A stretch of 64,000 nucleotides of DNA from positions 112,501-176,500 of the forward strand of contig JAXRKP010000999.1 in the NCBI GenBank assembly GCA_037039925.1, in the 5' to 3' direction. This document shows, piece by piece, positions 1 through 11,462 of the stretch. The stretch's first letter is position 1, and each line of letters begins with the position of its first letter. Made by a program: the position numbers and the translations under genes. The stretch is from Doris montereyensis. Taxonomy: Eukaryota > Mollusca > Gastropoda > Nudibranchia > Dorididae. The notes beneath the pieces were generated by a model that was given only the letters and a program-made list of their open reading frames with translations, had not been told where the DNA came from and ran no database searches.

Positions 1-422
1 GTCGATCATCCGTGGTTTTTCGACTTGCGCCCTGCCTTCATTGACAACAACAGTCTGTGCAGTTGCTTCTGTCGATGGGTTGAACTGTTTGCCTGAAAAT
101 CTCCCTTGAAATCCCACCACCGTCTCGTCAATGCTGACTTCCTTGAAAGGATCAAATGCTTTCTGAAACTGGCTCACAAGTTTTTCCACGAATGGCTCAA
201 TTTTATTTTTCCCGACACTATCATATTCACTGGCATGCAATGCCGTATGGAATATTGCCTCCAATCTCTGCCGAGGAAACATTTGATGGTACCGTTCGTA
301 TAATTCGGTTTACAGAGCGAATAATAATCCTTCAAGCTGGGATATGGATCCAATCCCATTTGAGTAATCACGCTGAGAAGTTTACAAAATTCTCCCATGC
401 CGATGTCGTACCAGGAATGCAC
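1..422 (-). pseudogene. piggyBac-like transposase fragment, frameshifted, cut by window edge
   Basis: Reading the minus strand from about 420 down to 1 gives piggyBac-type (DDE_Tnp_1_7) protein. A first part contains FCKLLSVITQMGLDPYPSLK followed by DYYSL, matching the 'MG....PSL.DYW' region of these transposases. A second part in another frame contains MFPRQRLEAIFHTALHASEY, matching the 'msr.RFe.Il..lH' motif, and then VSIDETVVGFQGRFSGKQF. The Asp of SIDE is where the first catalytic Asp of the DDD triad sits in piggyBac enzymes, and GFQGR corresponds to the following 'FKGR' motif. The two parts need a frameshift near 300-312, so this copy is inactive or the assembly carries an indel. The C-terminal two thirds lie beyond the left edge. 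A 24-bp satellite starts about 40 bp from its upstream end. Terminal repeats and the TTAA target site cannot be judged from this piece. Confidence 0.8.
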
Positions 423-462
423 AAAAGATCTCTACTTTGCTGGAGTGTGAATGGTGATATAG

Positions 463-606
463 TGTTGTACATATTCATTGATAGAGTGCTGTACATATTC
501 ATTGATAGAGTGCTGTACATATTCATTGATAGAGTGCTGTACATATTCATTGATAGAGTGCTGTACATATTCATTGATAGAGTGCTGTACATATTCATTG
601 ATAGAG
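463..606. repeat. 24-bp minisatellite, about 6 copies
   Basis: Six nearly identical head-to-tail copies with core ctgtacatattcattgatag. The period is eight codons, so every frame without a stop stays open and gives a false VLYIFIDR-repeat protein. It follows directly after the piggyBac remnant. Confidence 0.95.
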
Positions 607-743
607 GTGACTGATTTCTCGTCTACCTATTCGTAAGTAGTGATGAAAAGACATCAAAAGGTGTTGAATTTTCATCAAGTCCGGTCCTTACCCCACAAGC
701 AATAGCGTTGGTAAATGTGAATTGATTCTGAGTGACTACATTC

Positions 744-1371
744 TCTAGATCTATTCTTTTCCTCTCCCAAACCCATTCTTGTATAGGTCTAGATCTATTC
801 TTTCCATCTCCCAAACCCATTCTTGTATAGGTCTAGATCTATTCTTTCCATCTCCCAAACCCATTGTTGTATAGGTCTAGATCTATTCTTTCCATCTCCC
901 AAACCCATTGTTGTATAGGTCTAGATCTATTCTTTCCATCTCCCAAACCCATTCTTGTATAGGTCTAGATCTATTCTTTTCATCTCCCAAACCCATTGTT
1001 GTATAGGTCTAGATCTATTCTTTCCATCTCCCAAACCCATTCTTGTATAGGTCTAGATCTATTCTTTCCATCTCCCAAACCCATTCTTGTATAGGTCTAG
1101 ATCTATTCTTTCCATCTCCCAAACCCATTCTTGTATAGGTCTAGATCTATTCTTTCCATCTCCCAAACCCATTCTTGTATAGGTCTAGATCTATTCTTTC
1201 CATCTCCCAAACCCATTCTTGTATAGGTCTAGATCTATTCTTTCCATCTCCCAAACCCATTCTTGTATAGGTCTAGATCTATTCTTTCCATCTCCCAAAC
1301 CCATTCTTGTATAGGTCTAGATCTATTCTTTCCATCTCCCAAACCCATTCTTGTATAGGTCTAGATCTATT
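744..1371. repeat. 44-bp minisatellite, about 14 copies
   Basis: Very regular array; each unit contains tagatctattctttccatct followed by cccaaacccattcttgtata. Variation is limited to a few positions (for example attgttg for attcttg). It ends at a short unique stretch (1372-1550). Confidence 0.95.
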
Positions 1372-1550
1372 CCCTCTGCATTTACGAAGGGGGCATGGCA
1401 TCAGGTGACACCTCTCCTTCACTGGAGCTAGAGCTAGAACTTGATCTAGATCTACGACATTAACGTTTTCTTTTAGTTTCTTCATAATAACTGTCAGAAG
1501 AATCGTTATCACTGATAAATGATTCAACTTTATCTAATTCTAGAAACAAT

Positions 1551-2118
1551 TGAGTGGCTTGTTGCGCCGTAAAGCGAGTGGCTTGTTGGCTTGTTGCGCC
1601 GTAAAGCGAGTGGCTTGTTGCGCCGTAAAGCGAGTGGCTTGTTGCGCCGTAAAGCGAGTGGCTTGTTGCACAGAAAGCGAGTGGCTTGTTGCGCCGTAAA
1701 TGAAAGTGGTTTGTTGCACCGTAAAGCGAGTGGCTTGTTGCACCGTAAAGCGAGTGGCTTGTTGCACCGTAAGTGGCTTGTGTTCGTAGTGGCGAGTGGC
1801 TTGTTGCGCCGCAAAGCGAGTGGCTTGTTGCGCCGTAAAGCGAGTGGTTTGTTGCGCCGTAAAGCGAGTGGCTTGTTGCGCCGTAGTTTTTAGTGGCTTG
1901 TTGCACAGAAAAGCGAGTGGCTTGTTGCACCGTAAAGCGAGTGGCTTGTTGCACCGTAGCGAGTGGCTTGTTGCGCCGTAAAGCGAGTGGCTTGTTGCAC
2001 CGTAAAGAGTGGCTTGTTGCCGTAAAGCGAGTGGCTTGTTTAAAGCGAGTGGCTTGTTGCACCGTAAAGCGAGTGGCTTGTTGCGCCGAAAGCGAGTGGC
2101 TTGTTGCGCCATAAAGCG
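1551..2118. repeat. 24-bp minisatellite, degenerate, about 22-24 copies
   Basis: Units are variants of gcgagtggcttgttgcgccg plus taaa. Alternating gcgccg and gcaccg forms and several shortened units make the array less regular than its neighbours. Open frames up to 200 codons on the minus strand here (ATSHSLYG-type repeats) are produced by the period and are not taken as genes. Confidence 0.93.
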
Positions 2119-2341
2119 GCGAGGGGGCGAGATCCAGACGTACTTGCCTTATTCTCCATGACAGAAAATTGTCAACTTTAAGCTGAGTAAAATAACAAGC
2201 TTTCTAAGTCAAAATAACGCTCAAAACATCGAAGTGACCCTTGGATAGCCTAGTTTCACTTTCACTGAGTGTATATTTTTAGACACATCAGTGTAAAACC
2301 TGGATTAGAATTCCTATGAATAAAAAATTGTGACGTAGTAG

Positions 2342-2497
2342 CCGTGCCGAATATTCGGCTATGCGTAGTGAAGCCCAAAGCACCCATGCCGAATATTTGG
2401 CTATACGTAGTGAAGCCCAAAGCACCCATGCCGAATATTTGGCTATACGTAGTGAATCCCAAAGCACCCGTGCCAGAATATTCTGCCATACGTAGTG
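2342..2497. repeat. 42-bp minisatellite, about 3.5 copies
   Basis: Copies share gccgaatatttggctatacg followed by tagtgaagcccaaagcaccc. The first and last copies are the most diverged. Confidence 0.9.
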
Positions 2498-2647
2498 AAT
2501 CAGTTTTAAATCGTTTATTGGGTTGGGCTAGACTGCCTTGTCTAGACCAATCGAATTAATAATTGACGATCGTAAAGAAAGTGAAGGCATTAACTGCCAT
2601 TGTGTTCACAATCACTTTCATTTCACTTTCCACTGGACTTCATGATG

Positions 2648-3571
2648 GACGAAAGACGAGTGCACTTGGTGGGGACCCTACGAAAGACGAGTGCACTCGG
2701 TGGGGGCCCCACGAAAGACGAGTGCACTCGGTGGGGACCCTACGAAAGACGAGTGCACTCGGTGGGGACCCTACGAAAGACGAGTGCACTTGGTGGGGAC
2801 CCTACGAAAGACGAGTGCACATGGTGGGGACCCTACGAAAGACGAGTGCACTCTCGGTGGGGACCCTACGAAAGACGAGTGCACATGGTGGGGACCCTAC
2901 GAAAGACGAGTGCACATGGTGGGGACCCTACGTAAAAGACGAGTGCACATGGTGGGGACCCTACGAAAGACGAGTGCACATGGTGGGGACCCTACGAAAG
3001 ACGAGTGCACATGGTGGGGACCCTACGAAAGACGCAGTGCACATGGTGGGGACCCTACGAAAGACGAGTGCACATGCACCGGTGGGGACCCTACGAAAGA
3101 CGAGTGCACATGGTGGGGACCCTACGAAAGACGAGTGCACATGGTGGGGACCCTACGAAAGACGAGTGCAATCGGTGGGGGCCCTACGAAAGACGAGTGC
3201 ACATGGTGGGGACCCTACGAAAGACGAGTGCACATGGTGGGGACCCTACGAAAGACGAGTGGTGGGGACCCTACGAAAGACGAGTGCACATGGTGGGGAC
3301 CCTACGAAAGACGAGTGCACTCGGTGGGGACCTACGAAAGACGAGTGCACATCGGTGGGGACCCTACGAAAGACGAGTGCAATCGGTGGGGACCCTACGA
3401 AAGACGAGTGCACATCGGTGGGGACCCTACGAAAGACGAGTGCAATCGGTGGGGGCCCTACGAAAGACGAGTGCAACGGTGGGGGCCCTACGAAAGACGA
3501 GACGTGCAATCGGTGGGGCCCTACTCGAGTGCAATCGGTGGGGACCCCAAAAGACGAGTGCAATCGGTGCA
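2648..3571. repeat. 31-bp minisatellite, about 30 copies
   Basis: Core gacgagtgcacatggtgggg then accctacgaaa. Because 31 is not a multiple of three the three frames succeed one another through the array, giving overlapping open frames up to 348 codons that contain the same peptide in rotating register (TKDECTWWGPYERRVHMVGT). The left third uses ctcggt or cttggt, the middle catggt, and the right aatcggt, so local homogenisation is visible. Confidence 0.95.
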
Positions 3572-4668
3572 ATCATTTACAAGCACATGGATCATGGATC
3601 ACCCGTTGAATAATTAGATAAGCAAGATTTCTTCTCATTTTTCTCTTTCTTGTTATTTTCTTTTTCTTGGAGTTTCAGTGACACATGGAAAATCATTGTC
3701 AGCCATGATGGAAGGCATGTAAACAAAGGCGTCACATGACCCCTTTCAATAAATCTGATTGGTGGCAGGGGAGATAACAATGAATTATTATTGGACCTAC
3801 CTGATTTTTTTATTGTGGGAGATGGGCGCTGCTTGTTCTTTTGTTGGGTGGGTTATTTTTAAACAGTCCAATGACTGGATTGTCCCCTTTTTCCATTGTA
3901 TGTGTCAACTGAGGGAAACTAATCCGTCTGTTCTATCTACCAGTCATATAATCTTAAAACTCAATAAAAATGGACATTCCCTGTTTTTCCCTTGGGGGCT
4001 TCATGTATATCACAATATACTAACTAAATGGAAATAAATATGTTGCAAATGTCAGAACATGATAGCGCGGAGAAAGAAAATTTTGGGCATTTAAATCTAA
4101 ACCCATACACCGGAAGTGATCAAGGAAGAAACAGTTCTACATTATGTACTGCCTTTGTCATGCTTCCATGCAAATATAAAACTATTTAAATGTGTGATTT
4201 TGTCTATGTGTCAACTTCATGTATTATGATGTTAGCACATTGTGCTGGTACACAAAAACACAATGAACAAGTGAATGACTGATGATTATGTTACTGTTAC
4301 ATTTACTTTGCATGTAATTTTGTGCCATGTAAAAATCATCCATAATTTCTCAGTTATTTTACTTTGATTTTATAGGGCGGTAATAATGAGAGATTAATTG
4401 CCCACAATTATTGATATTATTAATGTATTTCACTAGATATTGTTTTTCACTCAATAATTGAAACTGCAGCTGAAATGAAAAATCAGAATAAAGGATGAAA
4501 AAAGCCCCAGTTTTTGTGTGTGTATATTATATGTGTGTTTACTTCTCATGACTATTAATTAAAAATCATAAAAATAGACTTGTTATTGTCATAGATTTTA
4601 GAACCTATAGGGATGTTGAAAAAACAACTTCAACTGTAAAGGGAATAACCAGAAGGAGACGTAAATGT
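3572..4668. other. Unique AT-rich spacer, no gene recognised
   Basis: No domain, splice pair or RNA feature could be supported here. A 92-codon open frame at 3759-4037 (+) has no recognisable motif and no convincing splice sites. Confidence 0.5.
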
Positions 4669-5072
4669 CAGACAGAATCAGATCTGTGACCTTCTGACAG
4701 AATCAGATCTGTGACCTTCTGACCGCCAGACAGAATCAGATCTGTGACCTTCTGACCGCCAGACAGAATCAGATCTGTGACCTTCTGACCGCCAGACAGA
4801 ATCAGATCTGTGACCTTCTGACCGCCAGACAGAATCAGATCTGTGACCTTCTGACCGCCAGACAGAATCAGATCTGTGACCTTCTGACCGCCAGACAAAA
4901 TCAGATCTGTGACCTTCTGACCGCCAGACAGAATCAGATCTGTGACCTTTTGACCGCCAGACAGAATCAGATCTGTGACCTTTTGACCGCCAGACAGAAT
5001 CTTCTGACCGCCAGACAGAATCAGATCTGTGACCTTCTGACGGCCAGACAGAATCAGATCTGTGACCTTCTG
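4669..5072. repeat. 33-bp minisatellite, about 12 copies
   Basis: Core gacagaatcagatctgtgac then cttctgaccgcca. The period equals 11 codons, which yields a false minus-strand protein of KVTDLILSGGQ repeats. One unit is truncated near 4998-5010. Confidence 0.95.
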
Positions 5073-5118
5073 AACGTTACCAGTCACCTTCCCATGGTTT
5101 GATTTGATTTTCCAAACA

Positions 5119-5540
5119 TCCACAACTTAGGTGACCTTGGAGGTCCACAACTAAGGTGACCTTGGGGTTCAACAACTAAGGTGACCTTGGGGTTCAACAA
5201 CTAAGGTGACCTTGGGGGTCCACAACTAAGGTGACCTTGGGGTTCAACATCTAAGGTGACCTTGGGGTCCACAACTAAGGTGACCTTGGGGTTCAACAAC
5301 TAAGGTGACCTTGGGGGTCCACAACTAAGGTGACCTTGGGGTTCAACAACTAAGGTGACCTTGGGGTCCACAACTAAGGTGACCTTGGCGTTCAACAACT
5401 AAGGTGACCTTGGGGGTCCACAACTAAGGTGACCTTGGGGTCCACAACTAAGGTGACCTTGGGGTCCACAACTAAGGTGACCTTTGGGTTCAACAACTAA
5501 TGTGACCTTGGGGTTCAACAACTAAGGTGACCTTGGGGGT
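5119..5540. repeat. 25-bp minisatellite, about 17 copies, SINE-related
   Basis: Two alternating forms, one with tccacaactaaggtgacctt and one with ttcaacaactaaggtgacct, each followed by a G-run. The unit resembles tccacaactaacgtgagctt at 11028 inside a tRNA-derived SINE, and the DNA to the right (5545-5690) matches the element to the right of that SINE. Confidence 0.92.
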
Positions 5541-5544
5541 TGGG

Positions 5545-5690
5545 CGGATTTTAAATTTTGCCCAGACTGCTCTGTAAACATACAAGGGATTAATGTGTAC
5601 AGAGTGTTGTGATCTGCATACAAGATTTCATTTTTATCTGTCCGTCTCTCCAATGGGACTAGATGTTGATTCACCTAACTGGACCCGGGC
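5545..5690. mobile_element. Dispersed element, copy related to 11262-11462
   Basis: Shared landmarks with the 11-kb copy in the same order: acag(a/t)gtgttgtg(a/g)tctgca, then caatgggactagatgttgat (atgggactaaatgtcgatcc in the other copy), then a ctggacc motif. Diverged and probably truncated. It sits at the right end of the 25-bp array. Confidence 0.6.
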
Positions 5691-5735
5691 GGGGGGGGGG
5701 TAACAGGAGCCTTGAAAGAAAATTTCAATCTGTAG

Positions 5736-8700
5736 TGTGGTGTCAATTGTCATTGTGGTGTCAATAGTCAGTGTGGTGTCAATAGTCAGTGTGGTGTCAA
5801 TAGTCAGTGTGATATCAATAGTCGTGTGATATCAATAGTCAGTGTGATGTCAATAGTCAGTGTGATGTCAATAGTCAGTGTGATATCAATAGTCAGTGTG
5901 ATATCCAATAGTCAGTGTGATGTCAATAGTCAGTGTGATGTCAATAGTCAGTGTGATATCAATAGTCAGTGTGGTGTCAATAGTCAGTGTGGTGTCAATA
6001 GTCAGTGTGATGTCAATAGTCAGTGTGATGTTAATAGTCAGTGTGATATCAATAGTCAGTGTGATATCAATAGTCAGTGTGATGTCAATAGTCAGTGTGA
6101 TATCAATAGTCAGTGTGATATCAATAGTCAGTGTGATGTCAATAGTCAGTGTGGTGTCAATTGTCATTGTGATGTCAATAGTCAGTGTGATGTCAATAGT
6201 CAGTGTGATATCAATAGTCAGTGTGATGTCAATAGTCAGTGTGATGTAAATAGTCAGTGTGATATCAATAGTCAGTGTGATATCAATAGTCAGTGTGGTG
6301 TCAATATTGTCAATGTGATATCAATAGTCAGTGTGATATCAATAGTCAGTGTGATGTCAATAGTCAGTGTGATATCAATAGTCAGTGTGATATCAATAGT
6401 CAGTGTGATGTCCATAGTCAGTGTGATATCAATAGTCAGTGTGATATCAATAGTCAGTGTGGTGTCAATATTGTCAATGTGATATCAATAGTCAGTGTGA
6501 TGTCAATAGTCAGCATGATGTCAATAATCAGTGTGATGTCAATATTGTCAATGTGATGTCAATAGTCAGTGTGATGTCAATATTGTCAATGTGATGTCCA
6601 TAGTCAGTGTGATGTCAATATTGTCACTGTGATATCAATAGTCAGTGTGATATCAATAGTCAGTATGATATCAATAGTCAGTGTGATATCAATAGTCAGT
6701 GTGATATCAATAGTCAGTGTGATATCAATAGTCAGTGTGATATCAATAGTCAGTGTGATGTCAATAGTCAGTGTGATATCAATAGTCAGTGTGATATCAA
6801 TAGTCAGTGTGATGTCAATAGTCAGTGTGATGTCAATAGTCAGTGTGGTGTCAATAGTCAGTGTGATTTCAATAGTCAGTGTGGTGTCAATAGTCAGTGT
6901 GATGTCAATAGTCAGTGTGATGTCAATAGTCAGTGTGATATCAATAGTCAGTGTGATGTCAATAGTCAGTGTGATATCAATAGTCAGTGTGATGTCAATA
7001 ATCAGTGTGATGTCAATAGTCAGTGTGATATCAATAGTCAGTGCGATATCAATAGTCAGTGTGATGTCAATAGTCAGTGTGATGTCAATAGTCAGTGTGA
7101 TATCAATAGTCAGTGTGATGTCAATAGTCAGTGTGATGTCAATAGTCAGTGTGATATCAATAGTCAGTGTGATGTCAATAATCAGTGTGATGTCAATAGT
7201 CAGTGTGATGTTAATAGTCAGTGTGATATCAATAGTCAGTGTGATATCAATAGTCAATGTGAAGTCAATATTGTCAATGTGAAGTCAATAGTCAGTGTGA
7301 TGTCAATAGTCAGCATGGTGTCAATAGTCAGTGTGGTGTCAATAGTCAGCATGATGTCAATAGTCAGTGTGATGTCAATATTGTCAATGTGATTCAATAG
7401 TCAGTGTGATATCAATAGTCAGTGTGGTGTCAATATTGTCAATGTGATATTAATAGTCAGTGTGATATCAATAGTCAGTGTGATATCAATAGTCAGTTTG
7501 GTGTCAATAGTCAGTGTGATGTTAATAGTCAGTGTGATATCAATAGTCAGTGTGATGTCAATAGTCAGTGTGATATTGATATCAGTGTATCAGTGTGGTG
7601 TCAATAGTCAGTGTGATGTCAATAGTCAGCATGATGTCAATATTCAGTGTAATGTCAATATTGTCAATGTGATGTGAATAGTCAGTGTGATATCAATAGT
7701 CAGTGTGATATCAATAGTCAGTCTGATATTAATAGTCAGTGTGGTGTCAATAGTCAGTGTGATATCAATAGTCAGTGTGATGTCAATAGTCAGTGTGATG
7801 TCAATATTGTCAATGTGATGTCAATAGTCAGTGTGATGTCAATAGTCAGTGTGAAATCAATATTGTTAATGTGATGTCAATAGTCAGTGTGATGTCAATA
7901 GTCAATGTGATGTCAATAGTCAATGTGATGTCAGTAGTCAGTGTGATATCAATAGTCAGTGTGATATCAATAGTCAGTGTCAAATCAATAGTCAGTGTGA
8001 TGTCAATAGTCAGTGTGATGTCAATAGTCAGTGTGAAGTCAATATTGTTAATGTGATGTCAATAGTCAGTGTGATATCAATAGTCAGTGTGATGTCAATA
8101 GTCAGTGTGATATCAATAGTCAATAGTCAGTGTGATATCAATAGTCAGTGTAATGTCAATAGTCAGTGTGATATCAATAGTGATGTGTGATGTCAATAGT
8201 CAGTGTGATGTCAATAGTCAGTGTGGTATCAATAGTCAGTTTAATGTCAATAGTCAGTGTGATGTCAATAGTCAGTGTGATGTCAATAGTCAGTGTGATA
8301 TCAATAGTCAGTGTGATATCAATAGTCAGTGTGATGTCAATAGTCAGTGTGATGTCAATAGTCAGTGTGATATCAATAGTCAGTGTGATGTCAATAGTCA
8401 GTGTGATGTCAATAGTCAGTGTGATGTCAATAGTCAGTGTGATGTCAATAGTCAGTGTGATGTCAATAATCAGTGTGATGTCAATAGTCAGTGTGATATC
8501 AATAGTCAGTGCGATATCAATAGTCAGTGTGATGTCAATAGTCAGTGTGATTTCAATAGTCAGTGTGATGTCAATAGTCAGTGTGATATCAATAGTCAGT
8601 GTGGTATCAATAGTCAGTGTGATATCAATAGTCAGTGTGATATCAATAGTCAGTGTGATGTCAATAGTCAGTGTGATGTCAATAGTCAGTGTGATGTCAA

Positions 8701-9650
8701 TAGTCAGTGTGATATCAATAGTCAGTGTGATGTCAATAGTTAGTGTGATGTCAATAGTCAGTGTGATATCAATAGTCAGTGTGATATCAATAGTCAGTGT
8801 GATGTCAATAGTCAGTGTGATGTCAATAGTCAGTGTGATGTCAATAGTCAGTGTAATATCAATAGTCAGTATGATGTCAATAGTCTGTGTGATGTCAATA
8901 GTCAGTGTGATGTCAATAGTCAGTGTGATGTCAATAGTCAGTGTGATATCAATAGTCAGTGTGCTGTCAATTGTCAATGTGCTGTCAATTGTCAATGTGG
9001 TGTTAATTGTCAATGTGATGTCAATTGTCATTGTGCTGTCAATAGTCAGTGCGGTGTCAATTGTCAATGTGCTGTCAATTGTCAATGTGGTGTTAATTGT
9101 CAATGTGATGTCAATTGTCAATGTGATGTCAATTGTCTATGAGGTGTTAATTGCCAGTGTGCCAATTGTCAATGTGGTGTTAATTGTCAATGTGATGTCA
9201 ATTGTCAATGTGGTATTATATGTCAGTGTGTCAATTGTCAGTGTGGTGTTAATTGTCAATGTGGTGTCAATTGTCAATATGATGTCAATTGTCAGTGTGC
9301 TGTCAATTGTCAATGTGGTGTCAATTGTCAATGGGGTGTCAATTGTCAATGTGTTGTCAATTGTCAATGTGGTGTCAATTGTCAGTGTGGTGTCAATTGT
9401 CAATGTGCTGGCAATTGCCAATGTACTGTCAATTGTCAATGTGCTGTCAATTGTCAATGTGCTGTCAATTGTCAGTGTGCTGTCAATTGTCAATGTGCTG
9501 TCAATTGTCAATGTGGTGTCAATTGTCAGTGTGCTGTCAATTGTCAATGTGCTGGCAATTGCCAATGTACTGTCAATTGTCAATGTGCTGTCAATTGTCA
9601 ATGTGCTGTCAATTGTCAATGTGGTGTCAATTGCCAGTGTGCTGTCAATA
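5736..9650. repeat. 3.9-kb satellite of an 18-bp unit, about 215 copies
   Basis: Unit tgtgatgtcaatagtcag with variants gatatc, ggtgtc and tattgtcaa. From about 8970 to 9650 a different subfamily takes over (tgtcaattgtcaatgtggtg and related). The period is six codons and most variants lack stops, so false open frames of hundreds of codons occur on both strands: 492 codons on + (8187-9665, VMSIVS repeats) and 315 on - (8174-9121, LTIDIT repeats). Blocks of variants recur in order, for example around 6293-6415 and 6455-6560, which suggests multi-unit duplications. Confidence 0.97.
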
Positions 9651-10183
9651 AGAACCTTGCTTTGAATTGACATCCTGGCAATGTACGGTCGGAGCCTGAT
9701 ATTGTGGGGTTTTTTGGGAATGGCACTTAACACACATTTCCTCACTCGATCCACCATATGAAAATAGGGACCAGCATCAGCTGAGGATGAAAACCTGCCA
9801 CAGACATGCGTCCTGTCCAAGAAGCAATGTATTATCATCTGATTAGCTTCGCGCTTTAGCAATCCGGATAAGCTCAGTCTTGAAGTGAAAGGAATTTAAT
9901 AACCTGTCTTTCATGTGTTGACCAAACATAAAAAGCAAAAAGATAGGTAGAAAAAGTTTGCATAATGTAAGCCTGTAAGTAAATGAATATCAGTCTTATT
10001 CCAAATATTAGTAGATTTAAATATTTCAGACATTAGTAGACCTAACTATTCCAAATAACAGTATCGTTTTAATGTGGATAAAAGGAAACAGTATTTAGCA
10101 TATATATGTACCTGGAATGGTGAATATTAAAATCAGCTTATTTCTTTGAAAACAGTCAGCACAGGCTATCAACCGTTTCAATG
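9651..10183. other. Unique spacer
   Basis: AT-rich, with no recognised gene or RNA. The minus-strand open frame that enters here from the 18-bp satellite (to 9862) loses its repeat character and matches nothing I know. Confidence 0.5.
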
Positions 10184-10294
10184 CACAAATAGCAAATAGC
10201 AAATAGTAAATAGCAAATAGTCAATAGCACATAGCAAATAGTAAATAGCAAATAATAAATAGAAAATAGCAAATAGCAAATAGCAAATAGCAAA
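10184..10294. repeat. Short 7-bp tandem repeat
   Basis: About 15 copies of aaatagc or aaatagt with minor variation. Confidence 0.9.
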
Positions 10295-10344
10295 TGCCTC
10301 TGAGCTTTAGGGAAAGCGTAGCAAGGGACAAGTGATTAGTTTGA

Positions 10345-10420
10345 CGTTCCCATAGCAACAGAGTGGTTGCCTGGTGGTCAGGATGCCAGATCTCGGATCA
10401 TGAGGTCCCGGGTTCGAATA
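10345..10420 (+). mobile_element. tRNA-derived SINE head
   Basis: Contains gagtggttgcctggtggtca and then ggatcatgaggtcccgggtt ending in cgaatac, a good pol III box B (GGTTCGANNCC type). The arrangement matches, in the opposite orientation, the tRNA-like part of the SINE at 61525-61797. A LINE fragment follows directly, as if the SINE head were joined to it. Confidence 0.6.
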
Positions 10421-10448
10421 CATGTACAAGCAATCAACTAAATAAATT

Positions 10449-10872
10449 AGGAATGAAAGCGAATGCAAAGAAAACAAAAACACTGCTACTGCTAGTATCA
10501 TGTAGCAGTTAGGGAAACTAAAACACAAAGACTTAAACTGGACAGGGAGAAGTTAAAACAAGTTCAAAGTCACAATTACATAAGAATAATTATTACTTCT
10601 GACGTAAAACTGAAAGAAAAAATGAGCCAGAGAATCCAAAATTTGATGAATGGTAAGAGAATAGCTACCTACAGTACTAAAACCCAAGGTAAAAGACCAA
10701 AAGGCAGACCTCGTAGAAAGTGGGAAGAACACTAAAGAGGCACTTAAGCAAAGCATCTGAACCCCCCACGGAAGGAAACAGAAGATGTCAGGACGGGGCA
10801 GCCAGGAGAAAGATCGTTTGGGAAATCTACACCCATTCACTAGTAGGTAGATATAATGATAAAGAAAGAAAG
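10449..10872 (+). mobile_element. LINE reverse transcriptase C-terminal fragment (pseudogene)
   Basis: Plus-strand frames give GMKANAKKTKTLL, the 'lkiN.kKTk.m' stretch after the RT catalytic region. A second piece reads KQVQSHNYIRIIITSDVKLK then EKMSQRIQ, matching 'eqVesfkYLGsiItsDg...eI..RI' of non-LTR RTs, and ends GKRPKGRPRRKWEEH, the basic tail common near the C-terminus of RTE- and CR1-like ORFs. Stops (one after the first piece) and a missing catalytic region show a dead 5'-truncated copy. The end near 10850-10872, atgataaagaaagaaagaaa, looks like a 3' terminal simple repeat. The clade is not determined. Confidence 0.75.
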
Positions 10873-10984
10873 AAAAATGAGCTAGAGTAATTTTTGTTGA
10901 CATAACATCTCCCCTTAAACCCACTGCGGCCAGATGATATCCAAACATGGTAACAATACCCGTACAATACGAACTCCATCCTCA

Positions 10985-11260
10985 ACGAAGTTGGTTTTAT
11001 TTTATTTTATTTGGTTTAGCCAAATCCACAACTAACGTGAGCTTGGATTTTTTGGTAGGATTTGACAAGGAATCTTTCACGTGCACATAGGTAATTCGCA
11101 TAAGATTATATGAAAACCCTATAGGAACAAAGACGAGACAAATATAAGGAGTAGACATAAAAAAAATCCAGGCCACCATGGGGATTGAACTCGCGACCTC
11201 TGCGTCGACACCCATCGCCTCACCATGAAAAGAAAGCGTGTTACCAACCGAGCTAACTAC
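10985..11260 (-). mobile_element. tRNA-derived SINE
   Basis: On the minus strand the right part reads TAGCTCGGTTGGTAAC, an A box (TRGCNNAGYNGG type) at about 11243-11257, and GAGTTCAATCC, a B box at 11182-11192. The two boxes are further apart than in a tRNA, with an insertion-like loop. The body continues to about 10985, where ttttattttattttatttgg would be the A/T-rich tail. A real tRNA gene is unlikely because the arms do not pair over the required lengths. Confidence 0.65.
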
Positions 11261-11261
11261 A

Positions 11262-11462
11262 CTCTATAACGTGAACACAGTGTTGTGGTCTGCACGTGGG
11301 ACCTCCTTTGGATCATACGTCTTCGATGGGACTAAATGTCGATCCACTTGTCTGGACCAGGCAAGTAGATTTTCCTCGAAAAAAACCGAGACAATTTGTC
11401 ATCCATTGGCGGGTCTCGAACCAACTATCTTTTGGTTGAGAGGCCGACACTAAGAGTAATCA
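11262..11462. mobile_element. Dispersed repeat element with tRNA-like right end
   Basis: Shares gtgttgtggtctgca and atgggactaaatgtcgatcc with the copy at 5545-5690. The right part (cgggtctcgaaccaactatc) reads on the minus strand as a B-box-like GGTTCGAGACCC, so this may be a second SINE fused to the one before it. Confidence 0.55.

Noticed and set aside
2563..3609. 348-codon open frame with TKDECTWWGPYERRV repeats
   Set aside because: The 31-bp period rotates all three frames, so the same peptide appears in each; it is a minisatellite shadow.
3759..4037. 92-codon frame with a membrane-like start (YYWTYLIFLLWEMG)
   Set aside because: No motif, no splice or promoter support; a chance frame in AT-rich DNA is as likely.
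8187..9665. 492-codon plus-strand open frame (and the 315-codon minus-strand frame)
   Set aside because: Produced by an 18-bp satellite with no stops in the unit; no start context, domain or splice signals.
10345..11260. Functional tRNA genes
   Set aside because: A and B boxes are present, but arm pairing, spacing and 3' context fit tRNA-derived SINEs.
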